A program made the position numbers and the translations under genes. A stretch of 64,000 nt of DNA, from assembly GCA_963742715.1 (NCBI GenBank), contig CAVUMR010000003.1, positions 558,001-622,000 on the forward strand. Reading direction: 5' to 3'. Source of the DNA: CAVUMR01 sp963742715 (lineage in GTDB: Bacteria > Actinomycetota > Actinomycetes > Mycobacteriales > Micromonosporaceae). The notes under the pieces are model-generated. The model saw only the letters and a list, made by a program, of their open reading frames with translations. It did no database searches and was not told where the DNA came from. This document shows positions 36,301 to 43,037 of the stretch, one piece after another (position 1 is the stretch's first letter; the number at the start of each line of letters is the position of its first letter).

Positions 36301-37804
36301 CGCACCGGGGCTCACCGCGGAACGGTTCGTACCGGATCCGTTCGGGCCACCCGGCGGGCGACTGTTCCGCACCGGCGACCTGGTCCGGCAGCGGACCGAC
36401 GGGGTGCTGACCTTCCACGGCCGGCGCGACCAGCAGGTCAAGATCCGGGGGGTACGCGTCGAGCCGGGCGAGGTCGAGGCGGCGCTGCTGGCCTGTCCGG
36501 GGGTACGCGCGGCGGCGGTCGCGGCCCACGGCGAGGGGTCCCACCGTGAACTGACCGGTTACCTGGTCGGACTCGCCGACCTGGCCGACGTCCGGCGCCA
36601 GCTCGCCGAGGTGCTGCCGGACCAGCTCGTCCCGGCGCGGCTCGAGGTGCTGGCCGCGCTGCCGCTCACCCCGCACGGCAAGGTCGACCGGGCCAGGCTG
36701 CCCGCGCCCTCGACCAGCACCCGGACCGGCACCGCGCTGGCCGCCCGGGACCTGCGGGAACTGCGCATGGTCGGGATCTGGGAGCGGGTGCTGGGACGTC
36801 GACCGGTCGGGGTACGGGACGACTTCTTCGCCATCGGCGGGCACTCGCTGCGCGCGGTCGAGCTGGTCGAGGCGGTACGCGCGGAGTTGGGCGTACCGAT
36901 CCCGCTGCACGTCCTGTTCACCCGCCCGACCGTCGAGAGGCTGTGCGAGGTGCTCGACACCGCGGCGGTGGCCGCCGGAGACCTGCTGGTACCGATGGCG
37001 GACGGGCCGGCGACCGTACCGCCGCTGTTCCTCGTACACCCGCAGGGCGGCGACGTGTGCTGCTACGCCCACCTGGCCCGCGAGTTCGAGGGAACCCGCA
37101 CGGTGTACGGCGTGGAGGCGGTCGGGTACAACACCGGCGAACCGTCGCTGCGCACGATCGAGGAGATGGCGGAGCGGTACCTGGTCGAGCTCCGTCGCGC
37201 CGTGCCCACCGGGCCGTACCTGCTGGCCGGCTGGTCGTTCGGTGGGAACGTGGCCTTCGAGCTGGCGCTCCAGCTGGAGGCGGCCGGTGCCGAGGTCGGC
37301 TTCCTCGGGGTGATCGACGCGCGCGCGTTCGGGCACGAGGAGCTGGACCCGGCGTTCCAACAGCGCTCCGAGCTCGAGCGGTACGGCCTGATCGCCGAGC
37401 TGGCCCCGGACGACCTCGCGGCGCTGCGCGGCGCGGATGAGCAGGAGGCGCTGGCGATCCTGCTCCGCGACGCCCGGCACAAGGACCGGGTGCCCGGGCA
37501 CGCCGACAGCGAGACGCTGCGCCGGATGGTGGCCGTGTTCACGGCCAACGGGGAGGCGGCCGACCGGTACACCGCGGCGCGCCGGATCGACACCGCGATC
37601 CACCTGTTCACCGCCACCGAGCGGCACCCGACCCTGACCAACCCGCCGGTGAACCCGGCGAGCTGGCAGTCGCGCACCACCGGGCCGGTGCGGGTCGTGC
37701 CGGTGCCCGGCAACCACCACGACCTGGTGTACCCGCCGCACGCCGCCGCCCTGGCCGGCGAACTGCACCGGGCCATCGACGCCGCGGCGCGGGGGTCAGC
37801 GTGA
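30389..37804 (+). CDS. NRPS-3: C-A-T-C-A-T-TE
   Basis: 2471 aa. C1 (about 30-470, HHIAVDGW), A1 (about 500-1010; YTSGSTGRPKG, DLYGPTETT), T1 (DDFFQLGGHSLRALQ), C2 (about 1175-1600, opening LSYLQRRLWFLDQL, HHAAIDGW), A2 (about 1630-2110; YYTSGSTGSPKG, NQYGPTEC), T2 (DDFFAIGGHSLRAVE), type I TE (about 2230-2465; GWSFGG nucleophile, IDAR, catalytic His in GNHHDLVYPPH). Pocket readings: A1 DIPQGTLVWK, loosely like the glycine code DILQLGLIWK; A2 DARSLSQMTK, unassigned. Both C domains look LCL-type. No E or methylation domains. Repeat inserts occur in C1, C2 and before T1. It overlaps the racemase gene by 4 bp (GTGA), so the racemase is part of this operon. Confidence 0.93.
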   Translation: MTTDLFAERLRAAREASRRAPAYTLPRRPDGPLVPSFGQESIWLADRLLDDAPDYNVSEVVRVRGPLDADVLRLAFGIVMERHEILRTCYTESDGRPRPVLRELDQVPVDVRTAGSAAQARDLARALIAERFDLSTEVPLRAHLIRVTQERGVKERGVKERGVKERGVKERGVKERGVKEGGVSDDVRVTDERGAEERGVGADWLVVLVVHHIAVDGWSMSLLWTELSVTYEALVDGAMPALPDLAVQYADYAHWQREQAATDADLTYWRRQLAGLEPLELPTDRARPPVFSGRGDRLDFPIPDELSDRLQRLAVQHGITLFHALLAGFQAVLQRWSGSDDLAVGTLLVSRQYPELESLIGFFGTMAVVRADLSDDPRFADLLGTVRDTAVDAYQHQGVPFERLVSELQPVRDPSRNPLFQVVFTLQDEETAPLRLTGCTVEPVPLTNGTAKFDLELLVTRRDGRLSGTIEYASDLFDAATMSRLAGHYLRLLDAAAADPDRRLSELDLLTPAEHEQLTGWNDTATPYPDRPVHALIAGRPDDVAVRCGRSTLTYDALDRRSNQLARLLRARGVGPESTVGVCLDRTVDLVVALVAVLKAGGGYVPVDPGHPPDRIRYVLADSNARLLLTTPGLMDGWGGDGAAQPVYLDEASDQPDTALPCRVAAENLAYLMYTSGSTGRPKGVLVPHRAVVNLSRAFIGLVGLTDRDTVAAVATHAFDISVPELLSPLLVGATVVVVPRDVVTDGPALGALLDAERVTVLQTTPAVWRLLLDGGWSGGDLRAGTTGEAVSPALAAEVRAKVTRLWDLYGPTETTVWSTAHEVDSVLPARPVPIGRPLANTTAYLLDRRLRPVPVGVIGELHLGGAGLSRGYAGKPATTAERYVPDPFGSGGRLYRTGDLCRLLPDGTIEYLGRSDSQVKVRGNRIELGEVETVLSGHPQVARAAVSTWGDGTDRQLVGYVVYRDRPLDPAELRGYLRTMLPDAMVPTTIVELAELPLNPNGKVDRARLPGPALERSRYTAPRTGLERRIVDIWAEVLGTEASGPVDGGDASGPGGAGRIGAGRIGAGRIGAGRIGSRIGVDDDFFQLGGHSLRALQVATRLRDALGVDVSLRTLLVHPTPATLAAALAPEAAGPEPGLGTGFGGRAGGGGAVLERRPGDAPAPLSYLQRRLWFLDQLQPGRVDYLVPSVVRLRGPLSTATLAEALRLVLDRHEVLRARFGLRDGVAVQLPGPPGPVEVTEATEVEALQLAIEDAQRPFDLSADAPARARVIRVGASQSDAADRQPGAADRRPGAADKHDEHDEHLLVLVAHHAAIDGWSLRLLWRELGEAYTALAAGTGSPAGAIPGDGATPAALRYGDVAYWQQRAGDAAFAPQLDYWRTRLDGLPPCELPTDRPRPASWSGHGDRVTVTFPDGLGEQVRALARRCGATVFMTLLAGLQVVLARYTGQEDVVVGTPVAGRPRAELEPLIGCFVNTLVLRGDTAGDPTFTELLGRVRDSVSADVANQDVPFERLVTELRPDRDLSRNPLFSVMLRHDEDDTAELRLSGITVEPVDLGTASAKVDVSVSIMDGPDGLTGELEYATDLFDRATAQALAESYAQTMLSLVTAPDRPLSTTATITAPVTPAVTPDLPSLPELVARQAARTPDAVAIGFGAHTMTYRELHDRASRLAGWLRGEGVGVEDVVAVALPRSPELVTALLGVLYAGGTYLALDPTAPAGRNARLIADSGARLVLDQRPLPGADTPAEPVEVRPDNRAAVYYTSGSTGSPKGVETTHRGIANFLDYLTGTAGLTSEDVVLQLAAVSFDASIRDIFGPLVAGGRVVLVPDEATRDPYALLAAIEAHQVTALLSLVPSMLTALATAAGAAAEPAPSLRLGLVSGEPLTDQHVRAARKLSRSIRLVNQYGPTECTMTSTYHEAGDEAGAIPIGRPIPYARGHVLGARGEPLPPGALGDLHLGTPGLARGYLGAPGLTAERFVPDPFGPPGGRLFRTGDLVRQRTDGVLTFHGRRDQQVKIRGVRVEPGEVEAALLACPGVRAAAVAAHGEGSHRELTGYLVGLADLADVRRQLAEVLPDQLVPARLEVLAALPLTPHGKVDRARLPAPSTSTRTGTALAARDLRELRMVGIWERVLGRRPVGVRDDFFAIGGHSLRAVELVEAVRAELGVPIPLHVLFTRPTVERLCEVLDTAAVAAGDLLVPMADGPATVPPLFLVHPQGGDVCCYAHLAREFEGTRTVYGVEAVGYNTGEPSLRTIEEMAERYLVELRRAVPTGPYLLAGWSFGGNVAFELALQLEAAGAEVGFLGVIDARAFGHEELDPAFQQRSELERYGLIAELAPDDLAALRGADEQEALAILLRDARHKDRVPGHADSETLRRMVAVFTANGEAADRYTAARRIDTAIHLFTATERHPTLTNPPVNPASWQSRTTGPVRVVPVPGNHHDLVYPPHAAALAGELHRAIDAAARGSA
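30835..30939 (+). repeat. 15-bp minisatellite inside NRPS-3 C1
   Basis: Six perfect in-frame units of GGAGCGGGGCGTCAA (30835-30924) plus a degenerate seventh encode (ERGVK)n. More diverged ERG and ERGV copies follow to about 30990. The array sits in the loop just before strand LVVLVVHH of the condensation active site. Confidence 0.9.
33559..33618 (+). repeat. 15-bp tandem repeat in the A-T linker of NRPS-3
   Basis: Four perfect units of CGCGGGCCGGATCGG encode (AGRIG)n between the A10 end of the first A domain and its carrier domain. In-frame, so copy-number change would keep the protein intact. Confidence 0.88.
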
Positions 37805-38529
37805 GCATCGGCCGGCTCGGCATCATCGGCGGGGTCGGACCGCTGGCCGCGGCGCACTTCTATCAGCGCCTGATCCAACTCACCCCGGCCGAGGACGACG
37901 CCGACCACCTGGCCGTCGTGCTGGTGTCCGAGAAGATCCCCAGCCGGATCGCGTACCTGGAGGGGCGCGGGCCGAGCCCGCTGCCGGCGCTGCTGCGCGC
38001 CGCCACCCACCTGGCCGCGGCTGACGTGGACGCGGTCGCGATCCCGTCGGCGACCACCCACGCGTTCCGTGGCGAGCTGGCGGCCGTGGTCTCCGTGCCG
38101 GTGCTGGACCTGCTCGCCGAGGTCGCCACGGCCATCGACACGCACGGGTGCCGGCGACCGGCGTTCCTGGCCACCGGGCCGACCGCCCGGCTCGGGCTCT
38201 ACGAGGCCCGGCTCTCCCGCGGTACCACGGCCGGGTATCCGTCGCCGTCGGCACAGGCGGAACTGGACGGCTTGATCGCGGACGTCAAACGCGGCGGTCC
38301 GGTGGAGCGGTTGCGCGCCCGCCTCACCGACCTGCTCCGGTCCCGGCCGTGGCCGGACGGTACGGACTGCGTCGTGCTCGCGTGTACCGAGTTGTCGGTC
38401 ATCGCGCCCGCGGACAGTCCGGTCGCTCCGCTGCCCCTGCTGGACGCCACCGACGTCCTGGCCGCGGCGGTACTCGCGTCCAGCGCGCCGACCGCCTCAC
38501 CGGAAGCCGCGGCGAGCTCCCTCGCGTAG
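37801..38529 (+). CDS. Aspartate/glutamate racemase-family protein with Ser/Cys active site
   Basis: 242 aa, GTG start overlapping the NRPS-3 stop (GTGA). Fold signatures: GIIGGVGPLAAAHFYQRLI near the start and LACTELSVI near the end. PLP-independent racemases use two Cys. Here the second is present (Cys195 in LACTEL), but the first motif, normally PCNTAH, reads PSATTH, giving Ser83. E. coli YgeA has a comparable Thr83/Cys197 pair and acts one-directionally on L-Asp and L-Glu. A role supplying or converting an acidic amino acid for the peptide is inferred from the operon. The last 331 bp lie antisense to the SARP gene. Confidence 0.85.
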   Translation: MSIGRLGIIGGVGPLAAAHFYQRLIQLTPAEDDADHLAVVLVSEKIPSRIAYLEGRGPSPLPALLRAATHLAAADVDAVAIPSATTHAFRGELAAVVSVPVLDLLAEVATAIDTHGCRRPAFLATGPTARLGLYEARLSRGTTAGYPSPSAQAELDGLIADVKRGGPVERLRARLTDLLRSRPWPDGTDCVVLACTELSVIAPADSPVAPLPLLDATDVLAAAVLASSAPTASPEAAASSLA

Positions 38530-40229
38530 GCAGCCACCAGGCCGGGCAGCCGGTACGCCGAGTGTCCATTGTGGCCGGACACCTCGACGAGCTGCGCGTC
38601 GACGAGGTCCTCCAGCGGCTCCGCCGCGCCGGTCGGCAGCGGGTCGATGACCGCGCCGGTAGGGCCGGGGCGCCGGCCGAGAGCGACGAACAGCCGCCGC
38701 GCCGCCGGGCACAGCCGCTGGTAGCTGGTGGCCAGCGCGGCGCGGACGTCCTGCCCGCCGGAGACCAGCTCGTCCAGCCGGTGCTCCTCGTCGCGCAACC
38801 GCTCGACCAGCCGGGCGACCGTCCAGTGCGGCCGCGCGGCCAGCCGGGCGGCGGCGATCCGCAGCGCGAGCGGCAGCCCGTCACAGAGCCCGGCCAACTC
38901 GCTCGTCGCGGCCGGCTCGGCCGCCAACCGGTCCGCACCGGCCACCGCCGCCAGCAGCGCCACCGACTCGTCGGAATCCAGCGGATCGAGGTGTACCCGG
39001 TGGGTGCCGGCCAGGCCGGTCAGCCGCGGCCGGCTGGTGACGATCACGCCGGTACTGGCCGAGCCGGGTAGCAGCGGTACCGCCTGCGCCTCATCCGCGA
39101 CGTCGTCGAGTACCACCAGCACGCGCCGGCCGGCGACCAGGTCGCGGTACCGCTCGGCCCGCTCGTCCAGCCCGTCCGGGAGCTCGTCGCCGGCCAGCCC
39201 GAGCGCCCGGAGGAACCGCGCCAGCGCCTGTTCCGGCGGTACCGGCCGGTCCGTACTGCCGCGCAGGTCCAGGTACAGCTGGCCGTCGGAGTACTCGGCG
39301 GCGAGGTCGTGTGCCGCGTGTACGGCCAGCGCGGACTTGCCCACTCCGGCGCGACCCGAGATCGCCACCAGTGGCGCCACCGGTCCCGCTCCGGTCAGCG
39401 CGGTACGGATTCCGGCGCCAGCCTCGGTACGCCCGGCCAGGTCAGGTGAGCGCGCGGGCAGCAGTCGCGGTACCGCCGGCTCCGGGCCGGCCCGTCCGGT
39501 GAGGATCTCCCGCTCCAGCCGGCGCAGCTCGGTACCGGGCTCCAGCCCCAGCTCGTCCACGAACGTCTGCCGGGCCGACCGGTACGCCTCCAGCGCCTCG
39601 GCCTGCCGTCCCGCGCCGAACAGCGCCTTCATCTGCTGGGCCCGCAGCCGCTCGCGCAGCGGGTACGCCGCGACGAGCTCCCGCAGTTCGCCGACGACCT
39701 GGTGGTGCTGGCCGAGCCGCAGCGCGATGTCGATGCGGTCCTCGACCGTGGTGAGCCGGCGCTCCAGCAGCCGGCCGGCCGCGGCCTCCAGCACCCGGCT
39801 GTCCAGCCCCGCCAGCGCGCTTCCCCGCCACAGGGCGAGCGCGGCGCCCATCGCCTCGGCCGCGTCCGCCAGCCGCGACTCGGCCAGGGCCTGCTGCCCG
39901 GCGCGCGCGAGCCGGTCGAACACGTCCAGATCCAGGTCGCCGTCCTCGACCCGGACCAGGTAACCCGGCGGCCGGGTGACGATCCGGTCGGTCAGGCCGA
40001 TCTCGTTGAACGCCTTGCGCAGCGCCCACACGCAGATCTGCACCTGGCCCCGGGCCGTGGTCGGCGGCGAGTGGTCCCACAGCGCGTCGGCCAGCCGGTC
40101 GGTGGACACCACCCGGTTCGCCTCCAGCAGCAGCGTGCTCAGCACGATCCGCTGCCGGGCCGCGGTCACGGTCGTGGACCGGCTGCCGGTGCCCGTCACT
40201 TCGAGCGGGCCGAGGATGCGGAATCGCAC
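38199..40229 (-). CDS. SARP-family regulator (AfsR/DnrI-like, BTAD plus NB-ARC)
   Basis: 676 aa. N-terminal OmpR-type winged helix (MRFRILGPLEVT, LADALWDHSPPTTARGQVQICVWALRKAF), BTAD domain (about 95-245), NB-ARC NTPase (about 260-540) with P-loop GRAGVGKSALA and VLVVLDDV. No TPR tail; the last ~110 residues are Ser/Arg/Ala-rich and are read antisense to the racemase gene, so they probably reflect an open antisense frame more than a conserved domain. SARPs activate antibiotic clusters by binding direct repeats near -35, so this is the likely cluster activator. It starts 1 bp after the ligase stop on the same strand. Confidence 0.9.
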   Translation of the reverse strand: MRFRILGPLEVTGTGSRSTTVTAARQRIVLSTLLLEANRVVSTDRLADALWDHSPPTTARGQVQICVWALRKAFNEIGLTDRIVTRPPGYLVRVEDGDLDLDVFDRLARAGQQALAESRLADAAEAMGAALALWRGSALAGLDSRVLEAAAGRLLERRLTTVEDRIDIALRLGQHHQVVGELRELVAAYPLRERLRAQQMKALFGAGRQAEALEAYRSARQTFVDELGLEPGTELRRLEREILTGRAGPEPAVPRLLPARSPDLAGRTEAGAGIRTALTGAGPVAPLVAISGRAGVGKSALAVHAAHDLAAEYSDGQLYLDLRGSTDRPVPPEQALARFLRALGLAGDELPDGLDERAERYRDLVAGRRVLVVLDDVADEAQAVPLLPGSASTGVIVTSRPRLTGLAGTHRVHLDPLDSDESVALLAAVAGADRLAAEPAATSELAGLCDGLPLALRIAAARLAARPHWTVARLVERLRDEEHRLDELVSGGQDVRAALATSYQRLCPAARRLFVALGRRPGPTGAVIDPLPTGAAEPLEDLVDAQLVEVSGHNGHSAYRLPGLVAAYARELAAASGEAVGALDASTAAARTSVASSRGSGATGLSAGAMTDNSVHASTTQSVPSGHGRDRSRSVRRARNRSTGPPRLTSAIKPSSSACADGDGYPAVVPRESRAS

Positions 40230-40230
40230 G

Positions 40231-41901
40231 TCAGCTCCGCGCCGCCTGGGCCATTTCCAGCCGCTGGCGCAGCGGCTGGCGCAGTATCTTCCCGAGCGGG
40301 TTCTTCGGCAGCAGCCGGACGAAGATGAGCCGGTCCGGCCACAGCACCTTGGCCATCCCCTCGTTCGCCAGGTACCCGTGCAGGTCCTCGATCGTCGGGG
40401 TGTTGCCGGCCGGTACGACCACCGCGCAGATCAGGTCCGCGCCGGGTACGCCGGGATCCGGGTACCCGACGAGCACGACCTCCCCGACGTTCGGGTGCCG
40501 CAGCAGCACCGCCTCGACCTCCAGGGTGGACACCTTCTGCCCGCTGGCCCGGGTGATCAGGTCGACCCGGCGGCCGGTTATCCGGATACCGCCGCGACCG
40601 TCGTGCCGGGCCAGGTCGCCGGTGTCGAACCAGCCGTCCGCGTCCACACAGCTTCGGTACAGCTCGGACTGGCCGAGGTAGCCCAGGCACTGCGAGGCGC
40701 CGCGGACCAGCAGCGGGCCGGCGTCGTCGCCCGGTTCGAGGTCCAGGCGGAGCTCCATCCACGGCACCGGGCGCCCGTCGCTGTACGCCGCCCACCCCTC
40801 CGGGTCGTCCGCGCGGGTCACGGTCACCGCGCCGTTCTCCGTCATCCCCCACAGGGCCCGCATCGGCACCCCGAACGCGTCCCGTACATCGGCGATGAGC
40901 TGCGGCGCGATCGGCGCCGAGCCGGACACGATCTGGCGCAGCCACGGCACGTCGCGGTGCCGGGCGCGCTGCGCGGCGAGCAGGTTGACTACGTAACCGG
41001 GCGGCGCGTACACGAACGTGATCCGGTGCTTCTCGATCAGCGAGAGCAGCAGCTCCATGTCGGTGTTGGTGTCCCACACGACACAACCGCAGCCGAGATG
41101 TACGGGCAGGTAGACGGCGTGCGTCACGCCCGCCATGTGGGTCAGGTAGCCGGGCAGCGCCACCGTGTCGTCCGGCCCGAGTTCGAGCGAGTCGGCCGAG
41201 GCCCGGACACAGGCGTACATGGTGTTCTGGCTGTGCACCACGCCCTTCATCCGGCCGGTCGTACCGGACGTGTAGAGCAGCAGCGCCGGATCGTCCGGGC
41301 CGAGCGCGTCGCTGCCGTCGTCGGGCTCGCGCTCCTCCCAGGGGGTGTCGACGAAGTGCCTGGTGAACTCGATCGCACCGGTGGCCTCGGCATCGCCGAT
41401 CACCACCCGGTGCACGTCCCCGCCCACCTCGGCGAGTCGCTGCGCGTAGTCGACGTCGCCGAACGTGTCGACGGTGACGCACACCTTCGCCTGGCTCGCC
41501 CGCAGGACGTACGCCAGTTCGCGCGCGCCGAGCGACGGGATGACCGGCGAGCTGATCGCCCCGATCCGGCTGCACGCGAGGTAGAGCGGGCTGAGCATCC
41601 ACAGGTTCGGCAGGTAGCAGACCACCACGTCGCCCGGCGCCACGCCCAGTGCCCGCAGCGCGCCGGCGAACCGGGCCACCAGCGTGGCCAGCTCGGCGTA
41701 GGACAGCGTGCGGGCGTGCTCCCCGCCCTCGTACGCGATGATCGCCGGATGGTCGGGCCGGTCCCGCGCCGCGTCGGCCAGGTCGTCGAGGAATGTGGTC
41801 CGCCGCCACCAGCCCTGGGCCAGGTATCGACTGGCCTGCTCGGGATCAGGCGACGTCAATGCATTCCACATGTTGGCCTCGCCTTTCGGCAAACGTTCCA
41901 T
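40231..41901 (-). CDS. Class I acyl-adenylate / acyl-CoA ligase (cyclohexanecarboxylate-CoA ligase-like)
   Basis: 556 aa, ATG 41901 with AGGTGAG upstream. ANL motifs: LLLYTSGTTGRMKGV (P-loop), WGMTENG, DGWFDTGDLARHD, and the catalytic Lys in PKNPLGKILRQPL. No carrier or reductase domain. It would activate a carboxylic acid to the adenylate and load CoA or a carrier protein. NRPS-1 lacks a starter C domain, so acylation of the N-terminus is not obvious; it might activate a side-chain or tailoring acid. Cotranscribed with the SARP gene and divergent from the ATP-grasp gene. Confidence 0.85.
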   Translation of the reverse strand: MERLPKGEANMWNALTSPDPEQASRYLAQGWWRRTTFLDDLADAARDRPDHPAIIAYEGGEHARTLSYAELATLVARFAGALRALGVAPGDVVVCYLPNLWMLSPLYLACSRIGAISSPVIPSLGARELAYVLRASQAKVCVTVDTFGDVDYAQRLAEVGGDVHRVVIGDAEATGAIEFTRHFVDTPWEEREPDDGSDALGPDDPALLLYTSGTTGRMKGVVHSQNTMYACVRASADSLELGPDDTVALPGYLTHMAGVTHAVYLPVHLGCGCVVWDTNTDMELLLSLIEKHRITFVYAPPGYVVNLLAAQRARHRDVPWLRQIVSGSAPIAPQLIADVRDAFGVPMRALWGMTENGAVTVTRADDPEGWAAYSDGRPVPWMELRLDLEPGDDAGPLLVRGASQCLGYLGQSELYRSCVDADGWFDTGDLARHDGRGGIRITGRRVDLITRASGQKVSTLEVEAVLLRHPNVGEVVLVGYPDPGVPGADLICAVVVPAGNTPTIEDLHGYLANEGMAKVLWPDRLIFVRLLPKNPLGKILRQPLRQRLEMAQAARS

Positions 41902-41957
41902 CAGGGCTCACCTGGCGGCCGTCCCGGCCGGCCAAGTCTGCCCCGCACGGACGAACC

Positions 41958-42004
41958 TTGACAAGGCGACCGAGGCCGGCAATATCCTCCCACCACCTGG
42001 GAGG
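41958..42004 (+). promoter_or_regulatory. Promoter with overlapping palindrome upstream of the ATP-grasp gene
   Basis: TTGACA (41958-41963), exactly 17 bp, then AATATC (41981-41986) as a -10 candidate. A perfect 7-bp inverted repeat CCTCCCA/TGGGAGG (41986-41992 and 41998-42004) begins at the -10 and its right arm is the ribosome binding site GGGAGG. With transcription starting near 41993 it is best read as an operator; if transcription starts further upstream it would form an SD-sequestering hairpin. Confidence 0.6.
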
Positions 42005-42009
42005 TGCGC

Positions 42010-42921
42010 GTGAAGATCGGTGTCCTCGGTTGGGACCACGGGATCGAGGACGACGACGCTCCGGTGATCGCCGCGGTCGGCGCGGAACGCGGTCACGAGA
42101 CGCTGCTGTTCACCCTCGAGGACGTGGACTACGCGACGGTCGACGGCGGGTTCGAGGTGCGGCTCGCCGGCCAGTCGGGCCGCTCGTTCGACGCGATCAT
42201 CTCCCGCGCCAGGCTGTACGACGACGGTCACCTCCCGTACCCGGACCGGGTGGAGCGGCTGAGCCTGGTGAGCAACATCCCGGGGGTACGGATGTTCGAT
42301 CCGCTCGAGGTGTGGCTGGTCGGTTACAGCAAGTTCCGTACCGCCCAGATCCTCGCCGGCGCGGGGCTGCCGGTACCGCCGACCCGCTCGTGTACCACGC
42401 CGGCCGGTGTCGAGGCGGCGATGAAGGACTGGGACACGGTGGTGGTCAAGCCGTCGATCGAGCGGGCCGGCAACGACGTCGAGCGGATCAGGGACTACGC
42501 GGCCGACCTGCCACTGATCGAGCGACTGCTGGCGAAGTACGGCACGCTGCTGTGCCAGCCGTACTACCCGACCGAGTTCGGCGAGTACCGGGTGACCGTC
42601 GCCGGCGCGATCGCACCGATCAACATGTTCAAGCTGCCCGCGGTCGGCGAGTGGATGTGCCGTACCCCGCTCGGTGCGAGTTTCGAACGGATCGACCTGC
42701 CGCCTGACCTGGAAGACCTGTCCATCCGGGCGACCCGGCTGCTCGGCATGACGCACGCGGGCCTGGACATCCTGCCGACCGCGGCCGGCGGGTACGTGAT
42801 CCTCGAGGTCAATCCGGTGCCCGGCAACATGAACATCCTCGGCATCGACCAGCAGCGGCAGGCGCACGAGGCCATGTACGACTGGGTCGAGGCGCGGATG
42901 GCGGAGCAGCCCGACAGCTAG
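42010..42921 (+). CDS. ATP-grasp ligase (RimK-like)
   Basis: 303 aa, GTG 42010 five bases after GGGAGG (GTG 42004 overlaps that site). RimK-type layout: N-terminal VKIGVLGWDHG, ATP-binding TVVVKPSIERAGNDVERI, LCQPYYPTEFGEYRVTVAG, and the metal-binding C-terminus YVILEVNPVPGNMNI. The family joins a carboxylate to an amine via an acyl phosphate, for example in glutamylation or dipeptide antibiotic synthesis. In this cluster it could cap the NRPS product or make a dipeptide unit. Its own promoter and palindrome suggest independent control. Confidence 0.85.
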   Translation: MKIGVLGWDHGIEDDDAPVIAAVGAERGHETLLFTLEDVDYATVDGGFEVRLAGQSGRSFDAIISRARLYDDGHLPYPDRVERLSLVSNIPGVRMFDPLEVWLVGYSKFRTAQILAGAGLPVPPTRSCTTPAGVEAAMKDWDTVVVKPSIERAGNDVERIRDYAADLPLIERLLAKYGTLLCQPYYPTEFGEYRVTVAGAIAPINMFKLPAVGEWMCRTPLGASFERIDLPPDLEDLSIRATRLLGMTHAGLDILPTAAGGYVILEVNPVPGNMNILGIDQQRQAHEAMYDWVEARMAEQPDS

Positions 42922-43037
42922 CCGGACCCTCACCTCCCCCCCCGCACCGACCGCTCATCGCAACCCGCGCCGCCGGGCGAGCAACAGTGCTAGGCATGAC
43001 CTGGCGGCGGAGCCGCTCCCGACGAAGGGCAGGGGCC

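Noticed and set aside
34412..37768. 1118-codon minus-strand open frame
   Set aside because: Antisense to NRPS-3; repetitive Arg/Gly/Val composition with no domain.
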